Positions 47,441-56,159 of a DNA stretch of 64,000 nt are shown one piece after another. The stretch is from Anaerotignum sp. Lineage in GTDB: Bacteria > Bacillota > Clostridia > Lachnospirales > Anaerotignaceae. The notes below the pieces were generated by a model, which had not been told where the DNA came from, ran no database searches, and saw only the letters and a program-made list of their open reading frames with translations. How positions within the stretch are numbered: the stretch's first letter is position 1; every line of letters begins with the position of its first letter. The stretch is taken from NCBI GenBank assembly GCA_020024265.1, contig JAHHTW010000002.1, positions 68,412 through 132,411 on the forward strand. The letters are read 5' to 3'. Made by a program: the position numbers and the translations under genes.

Positions 47441-48634
47441 TTATTGATACCGATGCAATACATGATTTACAATACCAACAATCTTACCACCCTGCATATA
47501 TACACGAGGTACACGTTTTGTGATCATACAGGTCAGCTCATAATTAATGGTATGCAGCTGTGCTGCCAAATCTTCCACAGGCAGTACCACATCGCCCTCT
47601 CTGCCAAACACAACCACTTCATCGCCCATTTTGATATCCGGTACGTCTGTCACATCCAAAATGGTCTGATCCATACAAACACGCCCTACTACAGGAACCA
47701 ATTTGCCATGTACCAACATTTTTGCCTGATTGGAAAGGTTTCTATTGTAACCATCCGCATAACCGATGGGGACAGTTGCAAGTACACGATCTGTAGGTGT
47801 GGTATATGTTCTGCCATAAGACAACTGTGTGCCTGCTTTCACCTTTTTCACAAGACCAATCGTTGTTTTTAATGTCATCAATGGCTTCAAATCAATACGT
47901 CCTTCACATTCATCGGAAGGCAGCATACCGTATGTAATGATCCCGCAACGGCATAAATCCATATGTTTTTCCGGATAAGAAAGGATTGTTGCACTATTTG
48001 CACAATGGCGCAGACCTACATCAACATGCTCTGCCTGCAACGCATCAATCATTTTCGTAAAATGTGTAAATTGCATATCGGTATATGCCGGATTGTCTTC
48101 TTGGTATGCATCTGCAACCGCATGATGGGTAAAAATACCTGTAATACGAATATTTGGCATTTTGCTTACAGCAATGATATCCTTGAGAGAGGTTTCAAAG
48201 TTTTCCTCGTCTGTCTGAAATCCTACACGTGTCATACCAGTATCCAGCTTAATATGACCTTCTACCACAACACCGGCTTTTTCTGCCTCCATCTGTAAAG
48301 CATCACAGTATTCCTTGCCAATCAATGCCTGTGTGATTTTCTGTTCTGCCATGATTTTAACACAATTTACAGGGGTATAGCCCAAGACCAAAATGGGTTT
48401 TGTAATGCCTTCTGTACGCAGGCTCATACCTTCTTCGATATTGGAAACACCAAACCAGTCAAAACCGGCATCTTGCAGCTTACGAGATATAAAACCGTCA
48501 CCATGACCATAGGCATCTGCCTTTACGACACCCATAACCTTTTGCCCATCCTTCATCTTGGCACGAATATTTTTCATATTGTAGTCCAATGCATCCAAAT
48601 CAATTTCTGCCCATGTTCTTCTGATAAAATCCAT
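47441..48634 (-). CDS. alr: Alanine racemase
   Basis: The start is ATG 48634 (MDFIRRTWAEIDLDALDYNM); a longer frame extends upstream into the promoter. The 397-residue protein has the PLP lysine in MGVVKADAYGHG, the pyridoxal contacts GYTPVN and HLDTGMTRVG-type IKLDTGMTRVGF, and the second catalytic Tyr in QLSYGRTYTT. It interconverts L- and D-alanine for peptidoglycan and teichoic acid D-alanylation. It is a single-gene transcript with its own promoter. Confidence 0.96.
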   Translation of the reverse strand: MDFIRRTWAEIDLDALDYNMKNIRAKMKDGQKVMGVVKADAYGHGDGFISRKLQDAGFDWFGVSNIEEGMSLRTEGITKPILVLGYTPVNCVKIMAEQKITQALIGKEYCDALQMEAEKAGVVVEGHIKLDTGMTRVGFQTDEENFETSLKDIIAVSKMPNIRITGIFTHHAVADAYQEDNPAYTDMQFTHFTKMIDALQAEHVDVGLRHCANSATILSYPEKHMDLCRCGIITYGMLPSDECEGRIDLKPLMTLKTTIGLVKKVKAGTQLSYGRTYTTPTDRVLATVPIGYADGYNRNLSNQAKMLVHGKLVPVVGRVCMDQTILDVTDVPDIKMGDEVVVFGREGDVVLPVEDLAAQLHTINYELTCMITKRVPRVYMQGGKIVGIVNHVLHRYQ

Positions 48635-48705
48635 ATTTCCTGCATCCTTTCTTATTGGTTTTGTTCTTGTATCAAGGACATTCATCTTTTCGATGAATTG
48701 TACTC

Positions 48706-48734
48706 ATTATAGCACAATGCACCTTTATTTACAA
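48706..48734 (-). promoter_or_regulatory. Promoter of alr
   Basis: On the minus strand, TTGTAA (48734-48729) and TATAAT (48711-48706) have a 17-base spacer. The transcript would start about 65 bases upstream of ATG 48634. Confidence 0.7.
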
Positions 48735-48913
48735 TCATTTACCAATTTTTTTACCAATATATATGCTTTTCTTCCAGCCTTCCAATCACATCCCAAAAAT
48801 CATATGATTTTATGTGGTAAAATATGATAAACTTTATCCCAAGTTACCAAAATATGAACAAAATATTGATATCGTTTTTTATTCCAACAAAGGACACAAA
48901 TATATGCCTATGT

Positions 48914-50833
48914 TCATGCAAGATAAAAGCGTGAAAACAGATCAAACACACTTTGCAATGCAGCATCAATATCTGCAACATGGTCTTGATCTCCAAGTAC
49001 CGCATAAGACAATCTCTCATCCATCAGCAGCATGGTCAAATCAGATGACGGCACAGATTGTACCCCACAAGCAACGATCAAATGATCGGCTGCCACAAAA
49101 AATTTCTGCTCGCCAATCATAATATATACCTTTTTTCCTTCTATTCCAATTGCTTTTGTACCACACATCATTTGTACATTCTTTTGTTCCAATTCCTGCA
49201 AAAGTGGTTTTGCCATTGCACCCAGCTGTTTTCCCATACGTTCGGATTGCTCCAAAATCTTTATGTTTGCCGTTGGTATATTGTCTTTGAGGTATGCTGC
49301 AAGCTCAAGTCCCAACGGATTGCCACCGATGATTACCGTTTGTCCCTGACTATATTCAGAAAGATCGGCTTTTTGGAATACATCCTGCGCCAAGCAATAA
49401 GTGCCTTCTGTCAATCCTTCCATTTGCGGCACCACTGGTGTACTGCCCATCGCCAGTACCGTCAAATAAGGTTTCTTTTCCATAATAAAATCAATGTCTG
49501 CTTTTTGTTGCAGAAGTATCTGCACACCCAGCCGATACAATTCATGTTCCAAATATTCCAAAAATACTGCCATATCGCCCTTCATCGGTACCAGCTTTGC
49601 CAATTGTACTTGTCCACCCAGCTGTTTTTCCTGACAGACCAATGTTGTCAAAAATCCTCTCTCTGCCGCTTTTTTTGCTGCATACATACCAGCAGGGCCA
49701 CCGCCAATCACAAGAACTTCTTTTCTTGTTGCAATTTTGCGACGTTGGTTTTCCATATACTCCTTGCCGGCCTCCGGACAGTATGCACAATGCAGCTCCT
49801 TGCCCTTTCGTACATCCATAATACACCTGTTGCACCCTTGGCAGGGATTGAAAATTTCATGCTTTTGCATCTTCTCCACAAAGTATGCATCTGCAAGAAA
49901 CGCTCTTGCCGTACCCACAAAATCACACATATTTTCTGACAGCAGACGTTCTGCCGTTGCATTATCGTGAATACGATTGCAGGCAATGACCGGAACTGTC
50001 GTATACTTCTTGACCGCTGCGGCAAAAGGTGCATAACCGCCTTTTGATACATGGTACGAAATCTGTTCTACTGGGGATTCATGCCAACCGCCGGTTACGG
50101 TAATGGCATCTATGCTACCCATTGCCTCTGCTTTTCTGCAAAAAACAATGGTATCTGTCAATTCATATCCGCCATCCAACATCTGTGCGCCAGAAACCTT
50201 CAACAGTATGGGATAATCTCCCACACCCTCACGAATTGCCTGAAGCACTTCCAAGGGATATGTCATCCCCTTCTCATTTTGATAACCATATGCATCCTCT
50301 CTTTGATTGGTCAGCGGTGATAAAAATTCAGAAAGCAGATAGCCAGCTGATGCACTGATTTCTATCGCATCCACACCATTTTCTTTACAAAATACGGCTG
50401 CCTTTGCAAAATCCGCCTTTGTTTCCTCCAAATCTGTCATATTCATTTCTTTTGGTTCTGTATGAAAAATGGGAGATGCCACCGCAGAAGGCGCAAGTAA
50501 CGGTTTGTCACCATGCTGTTTTGCTGCTTCATTTCTACCACAATGAAAGAGCTGTATCATCAATTTACAATCATACGCATGCACACGATGGGCAAGCTCC
50601 TGCAAACTCTTTGCAGACAAAGTATCTGCATGATGCATCCCCTGCAATGCACCCGCATCATTCACACCCAAAACCATTGTGACATTGGCTGCACCGCCCT
50701 TTGCACGTTCTTCATAAAACGCAAACTCCCGCTCTGTCAGTGCGTTCCCTTGCGCAAACCCTGTATGCATCGCTAACATCAACCAGCGATTTTTCAATTC
50801 CATATTGCGAATACAACCTGATGAAAATTGCAT
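48914..50833 (-). CDS. 2-enoate reductase / 2,4-dienoyl-CoA reductase-type flavoenzyme
   Basis: The 639-residue protein has an old-yellow-enzyme TIM barrel (~1-320; KLMIQLFHCGR, ISASAGYLLSEF and IACNRIHD), an iron-sulphur segment with Cys 331, 334, 337 and 349 (NPCQGCNRCIMD and ELHCAYC), and FAD/NAD-binding domains from ~370 (VLVIGGGPAGMYAAKKAAER). The spacing Cys-x2-Cys-x2-Cys-x11-Cys is slightly shorter than the x3 of classical members. These enzymes reduce alpha,beta-unsaturated acids or CoA esters. Position next to the acrylate operon suggests an enoate substrate, but it has a separate transcription unit. Confidence 0.9.
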   Translation of the reverse strand: MQFSSGCIRNMELKNRWLMLAMHTGFAQGNALTEREFAFYEERAKGGAANVTMVLGVNDAGALQGMHHADTLSAKSLQELAHRVHAYDCKLMIQLFHCGRNEAAKQHGDKPLLAPSAVASPIFHTEPKEMNMTDLEETKADFAKAAVFCKENGVDAIEISASAGYLLSEFLSPLTNQREDAYGYQNEKGMTYPLEVLQAIREGVGDYPILLKVSGAQMLDGGYELTDTIVFCRKAEAMGSIDAITVTGGWHESPVEQISYHVSKGGYAPFAAAVKKYTTVPVIACNRIHDNATAERLLSENMCDFVGTARAFLADAYFVEKMQKHEIFNPCQGCNRCIMDVRKGKELHCAYCPEAGKEYMENQRRKIATRKEVLVIGGGPAGMYAAKKAAERGFLTTLVCQEKQLGGQVQLAKLVPMKGDMAVFLEYLEHELYRLGVQILLQQKADIDFIMEKKPYLTVLAMGSTPVVPQMEGLTEGTYCLAQDVFQKADLSEYSQGQTVIIGGNPLGLELAAYLKDNIPTANIKILEQSERMGKQLGAMAKPLLQELEQKNVQMMCGTKAIGIEGKKVYIMIGEQKFFVAADHLIVACGVQSVPSSDLTMLLMDERLSYAVLGDQDHVADIDAALQSVFDLFSRFYLA

Positions 50834-50935
50834 TTCGATTCCTCCTTATGCCTTTTTATTTTTGAAAGGATATGGGGCATTTTCCCCCCTGATACTACCT
50901 CTTTCAGCATATCACACAATGCTGTATTTTTCTAT

Positions 50936-50978
50936 GCAAAAAAAGCAGTGACAAAACAATACTGCTTTGTCACTGCTT
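50936..50978 (-). terminator. Terminator of the acrylate-pathway operon
   Basis: AAGCAGTGACAAA and TTTGTCACTGCTT form a 13-base-pair stem. On the minus strand seven T residues follow. It lies about 55 bases after the CoA-transferase stop. Confidence 0.92.
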
Positions 50979-51033
50979 ACTTCATTTTGATGCTTCAATC
51001 ATCTACAAATATCCATCCTTTTCAGAACAAATA

Positions 51034-52614
51034 TTAGCAGCCTTCTTTCATTTCTTTCAGACCCATGAGGTCAGCAGAGAACAGCTTTGCATCCATCAGA
51101 GGGATGTTGCCATTTGCATCTCTGTCGATGATTGGTTCGAAATCCATCATATCCAGAATCTGTGTTTGCAGATCAATACCAGGTGCGATTTCTACCAAAT
51201 GCATACCGTCTTCTTTCAGAGCGAATACACATCTTTCTGTGATGTAAAGTACCTGTTGTTTGTTTTCAATCGCAATATCACCATTGAATGTTACCTGTTC
51301 TACAGATTTTACAAACTTCTTGTTTTTACCTTCCTGAGCGATTACAACCTTGCCGTCTTCTACTTTTACTTTCAGACCGCCTGCTGTAAATGTACCACAG
51401 AAGAATACCTTTGGTGTGCATTGTGTAATGTTGATGAAACCACCACAGCCAGCGATTCTGGGGCCAAATCTGGAAACGTTGATGCTACCATGAGGATCAC
51501 ATTCAGCCAGACCCAGGAAGCACATATCCAAACCGCCACCATCATAGAAGTCAAACTGGTAGCCCTGATCCAACAGTGCATCTGCATTGTACGCAGAACC
51601 AAATCTGATACCACCAGCAGGTACGCCGCCAACTGCGCCGCCCTCTACAGTCAGAGTCATGAAGTCGCCAATGCCTTCTTCGTTTGCAACAGATGCAACG
51701 TATTCAGGCGCACCAACACCCAAGTTGACTGCAACATCTTTTTCCAGTTCTACAGCGCCACGACGACCAATGATCTTCTTTGCATCCAAAGGCAATGGAG
51801 CAGGAGCAACCTCAGGATTTCTGCATTCACCAGAAAGTGCGGGATCATATTCGCAATCCAATGTCTGCTGATGATCCTTAGGATCTGCAACTACTACATA
51901 GTCAACATAGATACCCGGAACTTTAACCAGACGAGGATCCAATGTACCAGCTTTTACAACTTTTTCTACCTGAACGATAACAATACCACCACTGTTTTTA
52001 ACAGCCTGACATACAGATGTACCTTCCAGAGGAGAAACTTCTTTTTCAAAGGAAATGTTACCGGATTCATCTGCATATGTACCTCTGATCATTGCAACAT
52101 TGATCGGAAATGCAGGGTAGTACAGATAGTCCTGACCTTTGAAATTAATCAGTTCGATATAATCTTCTGTTGTACGATCGTTTACTTTACCGCCGCCATT
52201 TCTGGGGTCGATGAAAGTACCCAGACCTACCTTTGTGAGGTAGCCCGGTCTATGTGCAGCAATATCTCTGAACAGATGGCACAAAGCGCCCTGAGATACG
52301 TTGTATGCTTCAATCTTGTTGTCCAGAGCCAATTTCTGCATTGCAGGGATGGTTGCCCAGTGGCCAGCCATAAATCTTTTCAGCAGACCTTCATGTGCAA
52401 AGTGTTCTGCACCACGACCGTCTTTGTTGCCCTGAGAACCGCAGTATACATAGAACAAATCTCTGGGTTCTCCGGTTTTCAAAAATCTTTCTTCTACAGC
52501 TCTGTCCAGAGCTTCAGGAATTGCACTTGCAACGAAACCACTTGTTGTAACGGTATCACCATTTTTGATCAGCATTGCAGCTTCTTCAGCAGTGATAATT
52601 TTAACTTGTCTCAT
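51034..52614 (-). CDS. pct: Propionate CoA-transferase
   Basis: The 526-residue family I CoA-transferase closely follows the Clostridium propionicum Pct sequence as I recall it, for example SGFVASAIPEALDRAV, SQGNKDGRGAEHFAHEGLLK and NVSQGALCHLFRDIA. The catalytic glutamate that forms the CoA thioester is Glu 324 in LTVEGGAVGG, the same number as in C. propionicum. It moves CoA from propionyl-CoA or acetyl-CoA to lactate, giving lactoyl-CoA for the dehydratase encoded upstream. ATG 52614 lies 110 bases after the dehydratase small-subunit gene. Confidence 0.95.
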   Translation of the reverse strand: MRQVKIITAEEAAMLIKNGDTVTTSGFVASAIPEALDRAVEERFLKTGEPRDLFYVYCGSQGNKDGRGAEHFAHEGLLKRFMAGHWATIPAMQKLALDNKIEAYNVSQGALCHLFRDIAAHRPGYLTKVGLGTFIDPRNGGGKVNDRTTEDYIELINFKGQDYLYYPAFPINVAMIRGTYADESGNISFEKEVSPLEGTSVCQAVKNSGGIVIVQVEKVVKAGTLDPRLVKVPGIYVDYVVVADPKDHQQTLDCEYDPALSGECRNPEVAPAPLPLDAKKIIGRRGAVELEKDVAVNLGVGAPEYVASVANEEGIGDFMTLTVEGGAVGGVPAGGIRFGSAYNADALLDQGYQFDFYDGGGLDMCFLGLAECDPHGSINVSRFGPRIAGCGGFINITQCTPKVFFCGTFTAGGLKVKVEDGKVVIAQEGKNKKFVKSVEQVTFNGDIAIENKQQVLYITERCVFALKEDGMHLVEIAPGIDLQTQILDMMDFEPIIDRDANGNIPLMDAKLFSADLMGLKEMKEGC

Positions 52615-52656
52615 CGTTAAAATCCTCCTAACTCAATTTTTCTCTCTTTACAAGAA

Positions 52657-52680
52657 ACTGGGGTAGTCACCTACCCCAGT
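52657..52680 (-). terminator. Stable hairpin between dehydratase and CoA-transferase genes
   Basis: ACTGGGGTAG-TCAC-CTACCCCAGT is a perfect 10-base-pair stem with a 4-base loop. Only a weak T-rich stretch follows on the minus strand. It may act as an mRNA processing or stabilising element that sets different protein amounts within the operon. Confidence 0.6.
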
Positions 52681-52723
52681 GCTTATTGCTTCCCTATGCG
52701 AGCAATGCGGTAGTAATGAAAAC

Positions 52724-53851
52724 TTACAGCATTTCTACGAAGGACTGCAGTCTTGTCTTAACCTGTTCAAAGGATGTAACTTCCTGGTCAACTTCGAACA
52801 ACAGGTTCTTGATCCCTTTTTCTTCGAATTCTCTGTACATTACAGGGTAATCCCATTCTTCAGGATCACAGAACTTCATCTGAGCGATGATTACTGCGTC
52901 AGCATCTGTCTGCTGCAATTTGTTGATCAGCATCTTGCCACGGCCTTTCTTTGTATCTGTTGCAACAGAGCAGCCATACATCTGCTGCCATGCTTTTGCC
53001 ATTCTGTACAGAGGGCCTTCTTCGCCGTCCAGAACGTCAACACGGATCTGTCTGGATTCCTGAGCCAAGTCATCATCAACAATTGCCAGCTTGAATTCAT
53101 CAAAGATTTCAAGCAGTTCGTTGGGTTCCAGAACGATACCAGCAACAACAACTTTTTTGCCGTCCCAAGGCTGTACGGGCATAGCCTTGATTTCTTCGAT
53201 CAGTTCTTTTACAAGAGCTGTGTGTTTTTCTTTCAGCATAAACTGTCTTGCTTTGAATACTGCATGACGATCAACAGCGCTGATTACCTGAGGATAGTCA
53301 GCTGCTACTTTTACGAATTCACGCATCACTGCTCTGTTTTCGTTGTAAATAGCGATGGAGTTTTCCAAAGCTGCATTTGTGATTGTAACACCCAGATAAG
53401 CTTCCAGCTGTTTTTTAACCAATTCGTATTCTGTTACCAAGAATTTGTTTGCTGCTTCCAAGCCTCTGTTCTGAGGATGTGTGAATACGATTACCTTGTC
53501 AGCGTTTGCACCTTTCCATTTCTGAGAGAGGCATTTCAATGTGTCACAAGGAACAGAGAACAGTACTGCTGCCAAATCATCGTAAGCACCTTCACACTGC
53601 AGTTCCATAACCTGCTGCATAATGGAACAAGCAAATGCAGGCAAATATGTACGTGCTTTGGAGATAGGCTTGTGACCGCCCCACAGACCCATAGGCAGGA
53701 AGCCTGTTGCGTGAACCATTTCTTCGGGAGCGTAGATAGGCATGATACCTACAGCGCCTTTGCCAGTTTCAGCTTTATAATCATCCATTGCTTTCTTGGG
53801 ATTAGCTGCAATGTCTTTCAGTTGGGATAAGATCGTTTCTACTTTACTCAT
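52724..53851 (-). CDS. lcdB: 2-hydroxyacyl-CoA (lactoyl-CoA) dehydratase, small (beta) subunit
   Basis: The start is ATG 53851 (MSKVETILSQLKDIAANPKK) behind GGAGGAGGAG. The 375-residue length equals that of C. propionicum LcdB-type subunits. Family features include GIMPIYAPEEMVHATGFLP, AFACSIMQQVMELQCEGAYD and FSVPCDTLKCLSQKW with the Cys residues that hold the [4Fe-4S] cluster. With the large subunit it removes water from lactoyl-CoA to acryloyl-CoA by a ketyl-radical mechanism after one-electron activation. Substrate is inferred from the Pct partner. Confidence 0.9.
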   Translation of the reverse strand: MSKVETILSQLKDIAANPKKAMDDYKAETGKGAVGIMPIYAPEEMVHATGFLPMGLWGGHKPISKARTYLPAFACSIMQQVMELQCEGAYDDLAAVLFSVPCDTLKCLSQKWKGANADKVIVFTHPQNRGLEAANKFLVTEYELVKKQLEAYLGVTITNAALENSIAIYNENRAVMREFVKVAADYPQVISAVDRHAVFKARQFMLKEKHTALVKELIEEIKAMPVQPWDGKKVVVAGIVLEPNELLEIFDEFKLAIVDDDLAQESRQIRVDVLDGEEGPLYRMAKAWQQMYGCSVATDTKKGRGKMLINKLQQTDADAVIIAQMKFCDPEEWDYPVMYREFEEKGIKNLLFEVDQEVTSFEQVKTRLQSFVEML

Positions 53852-53870
53852 CGTTTTCTCCTCCTCCAAA

Positions 53871-55136
53871 TTATTCTGCTGCCAAGTTAGCTTCCATCAT
53901 TTCTACCAGCGCCTGTACACGTGTATCATACTGAGCAGGAGAGAACACGTTAGGGTCTGTCTGGTCGCCGTCAAAGCTTACATAAGGTTTGCCGTTCTTT
54001 TCTTTGATGATTTCAGCTGTTTCAACGTTCAGGAAGCTCATCAGCTTACAAGATCTGTTCAAGTGGTAGATGGTACCGTCAATCTGGCCTTTGTTCATGA
54101 TGTTCAACAAAACTTCAACTTTGTTGCTCAGGCAAGTATTGATGTAGATTCTTGTATAAGCTTCTGCCATGGAGTGCAGGGATTCATCGTTTGCATCATA
54201 GTGCAGATCCCACAGAGCAGGATAAGCTGTACCAGTCATGATAGAGCCAAGATTCTTCATTGTCTTGAATGTGTGACCCAGGTGAGGCCATACAGCAATA
54301 CCTTCCCACTGGAAACGTGTCTTTTCTGCGCCCTTGAATGCGTAGATACCAGCCTTCAGGTTTTCTTCCAGTTCGTCAGCAAATGCTTTGAATGTGATTT
54401 CAGCATAATCCAAAGAACGGCAAGCAACGATCAGAGCCATGTAGTTGAACAGGTCGAAACCATTCAAAGGAGAAGGTTTGTACTGAGCCATATCAGCGAT
54501 TCTGTTCCAATGATATACGGAACGCTGTGTCTGATCTTTTACTTCTTTGAATTTCTTCCAATCGAAAGGTCTGCCGCAGATAACTTCCAATTGAGAAATT
54601 GCATTTCTGAACTGATCAGCGATATATGCTTTTGCATATTCGGGGATAGGCATTGTGTGGTTGAAAGGAACATCAATTACGATGCAGGGAATATCCAGTT
54701 CTACTGCAAGGTTTTCATACCATTTCAACAATGTGTTACAAATATTGTTACATGTGATTACCAAATCGGGCAGAGGAACATCAGCCGCAGGAGAATTAGC
54801 CAGAACTTCAGGCTTTTTACCTGTCATAGCTTCTTCTTTCAGACATTCCATGTAACCCATGTTTACTCTACCATAAGAACAGCAGTCAATGTTGTAGCCT
54901 TTTCTAGCTGCAACATCCAACATATCGATTGCACCTTTTCTAGCGCCGATACCAGCTGCATGTGTTTCAGGGTAAATCATAGCGATACCCATAGTTACAC
55001 AGAATTCGGAAGGTGCTACAGATGCAGACCAGCAAACAAGGTCGCCTCTTGCCTTAGCTTCTCTTGCATCCTGGTCAGCTTTGTTCTGGTAGTAGCCTAA
55101 CAATTTTTTTGCGCTCATGCCTTGTGTTAAACTCAT
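53871..55136 (-). CDS. lcdA: 2-hydroxyacyl-CoA (lactoyl-CoA) dehydratase, large (alpha) subunit
   Basis: The 421-residue protein starts at ATG 55136 with AAGAAAGAGGG upstream. It belongs to the HgdB/LcdA/FldB family: LVCWSASVAPSEFCVTMGIA near residue 30, then LVITCNNICNTLLKWYENLA and MSFLNVETAEIIKEKNGKPY. Conserved Cys residues ligate a [4Fe-4S] cluster, and an oxygen-sensitive heterodimer forms with the small subunit. It lies 18 bases from the activator gene and 19 bases from the beta gene, so the three are one transcript. Confidence 0.9.
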   Translation of the reverse strand: MSLTQGMSAKKLLGYYQNKADQDAREAKARGDLVCWSASVAPSEFCVTMGIAMIYPETHAAGIGARKGAIDMLDVAARKGYNIDCCSYGRVNMGYMECLKEEAMTGKKPEVLANSPAADVPLPDLVITCNNICNTLLKWYENLAVELDIPCIVIDVPFNHTMPIPEYAKAYIADQFRNAISQLEVICGRPFDWKKFKEVKDQTQRSVYHWNRIADMAQYKPSPLNGFDLFNYMALIVACRSLDYAEITFKAFADELEENLKAGIYAFKGAEKTRFQWEGIAVWPHLGHTFKTMKNLGSIMTGTAYPALWDLHYDANDESLHSMAEAYTRIYINTCLSNKVEVLLNIMNKGQIDGTIYHLNRSCKLMSFLNVETAEIIKEKNGKPYVSFDGDQTDPNVFSPAQYDTRVQALVEMMEANLAAE

Positions 55137-55154
55137 TCTAATCCCTCTTTCTTC

Positions 55155-55934
55155 TTATTTTTTTTGTGCCGCTTCGTATGCGAAAAGTGCCGCACCGAGC
55201 GCGCCTGTTGTTTGTGGATTTGGTGCCACAATTACATCTGTTTTTAATACGCCTGCAATTGCTCTTACAACACCTGCGTTTTTCGCTACGCCGCCTGTCA
55301 TGACCACGTCTTTTTCAAGACCGCCTCTGTAAGCAAGGCCACATGCTCTGTTGGCAACGGAAAGGTGAACTCCTTTTACGATGTTGTTTCTGGGTTCTCC
55401 CTTGGAGAGCTGAGAAATAACTTCTGATTCAGCAAACACCGTACAAGTACTGCTGATGGGTGCTGTATCTGTAGCGAGTTCATCTAATGTAGCCATTTCA
55501 TCCAAAGTTGTTTCAAGAACTCTTGCCATAACCTCGATGAAACGTCCTGTACCTGCCGCACATTTATCATTCATAAAAAACTGCTTAATACCGCCTTTGT
55601 CATCCAGACGGATTGCTTTTGCGTCCTGACCGCCGATGTCAATGATAGTACGTGCAGTTGGTACCAAATGGTAAATACCTTTTGCATGACAGCTGATTTC
55701 GCTGATCTGTTTGTCAGCGCCCTCAAAAGAGAATCTGCCATATCCGGTTGCTACGGTAAATGCAATGTCTTCCTGTTTTAAGCCGCTTGCTGCAAAAGCC
55801 TGCTCCAAAACTCTCTGGGGACCGCTGGAACCTGTTCCGACCTGAACAACTTCCGAAGCCACAACGTCTTTTCCGTCCTTAAGAATGACTGCCTTAGAAG
55901 AAGCGGAGCCAACGTCAATACCCATTGTGTACAT
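55155..55934 (-). CDS. lcdC: 2-hydroxyacyl-CoA dehydratase activator (ATPase, HgdC-type)
   Basis: The start is ATG 55934 (MYTMGIDVGSASSKAVILKD) behind AAAGGAGGTC; the frame extends upstream without support. The 259-residue ASKHA-fold ATPase has phosphate-binding motifs GIDVGSASSK and IIDIGGQDAK, plus MTGGVAKNAGVV. Cys 125 (NDKCAAGTGRF) and Cys 164 (STCTVFAES) match the two cysteines of HgdC that hold one [4Fe-4S] cluster between two subunits. It couples ATP hydrolysis to injection of an electron into the dehydratase. Confidence 0.94.
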   Translation of the reverse strand: MYTMGIDVGSASSKAVILKDGKDVVASEVVQVGTGSSGPQRVLEQAFAASGLKQEDIAFTVATGYGRFSFEGADKQISEISCHAKGIYHLVPTARTIIDIGGQDAKAIRLDDKGGIKQFFMNDKCAAGTGRFIEVMARVLETTLDEMATLDELATDTAPISSTCTVFAESEVISQLSKGEPRNNIVKGVHLSVANRACGLAYRGGLEKDVVMTGGVAKNAGVVRAIAGVLKTDVIVAPNPQTTGALGAALFAYEAAQKK

Positions 55935-55997
55935 TGTTTGACCTCCTTTATCATTATATTTGACCATGCGATAAAACAATGTTTTTTTCATTTGTGC

Positions 55998-56029
55998 AAA
56001 ATGGTTTCCCCCGTATAATTGACCATTTT
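55998..56029 (-). promoter_or_regulatory. Leader hairpin of the acrylate operon
   Basis: AAAATGGT (55998-56005) pairs with ACCATTTT (56022-56029) around a loop containing a run of G residues on the minus strand. It lies in the ~190-base leader about 65 bases before the activator start. Whether it regulates or only stabilises the mRNA is unknown. Confidence 0.45.
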
Positions 56030-56129
56030 GTTTTTGGGAACTCCCTTAAACATACAAAAAACCTATATCAGAAATATAAGTTTTTGTTCCAAAATCAATG
56101 AAAGGATATATTCTCTTTCATTTGTTTCA

Positions 56130-56158
56130 ATTATAGCATCATTGGTTTTTGATTGCAA
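56130..56158 (-). promoter_or_regulatory. Promoter of the acrylate-pathway operon
   Basis: On the minus strand, TTGCAA (56158-56153) and a consensus TATAAT (56135-56130) have a 17-base spacer. The predicted start near 56123 leaves a leader of about 190 bases before the activator gene. Confidence 0.72.
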
Positions 56159-56159
56159 C

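Noticed and set aside
51166..55100. Very long plus-strand open frames opposite the CoA-transferase and both dehydratase genes (for example 51166-52620, 52679-53830, 53796-55100).
   Set aside because: They are antisense shadows of highly biased codon use. Their translations are Cys/Phe/Ile-rich with no domain, no ribosome sites, and the minus-strand frames match well-known enzymes.
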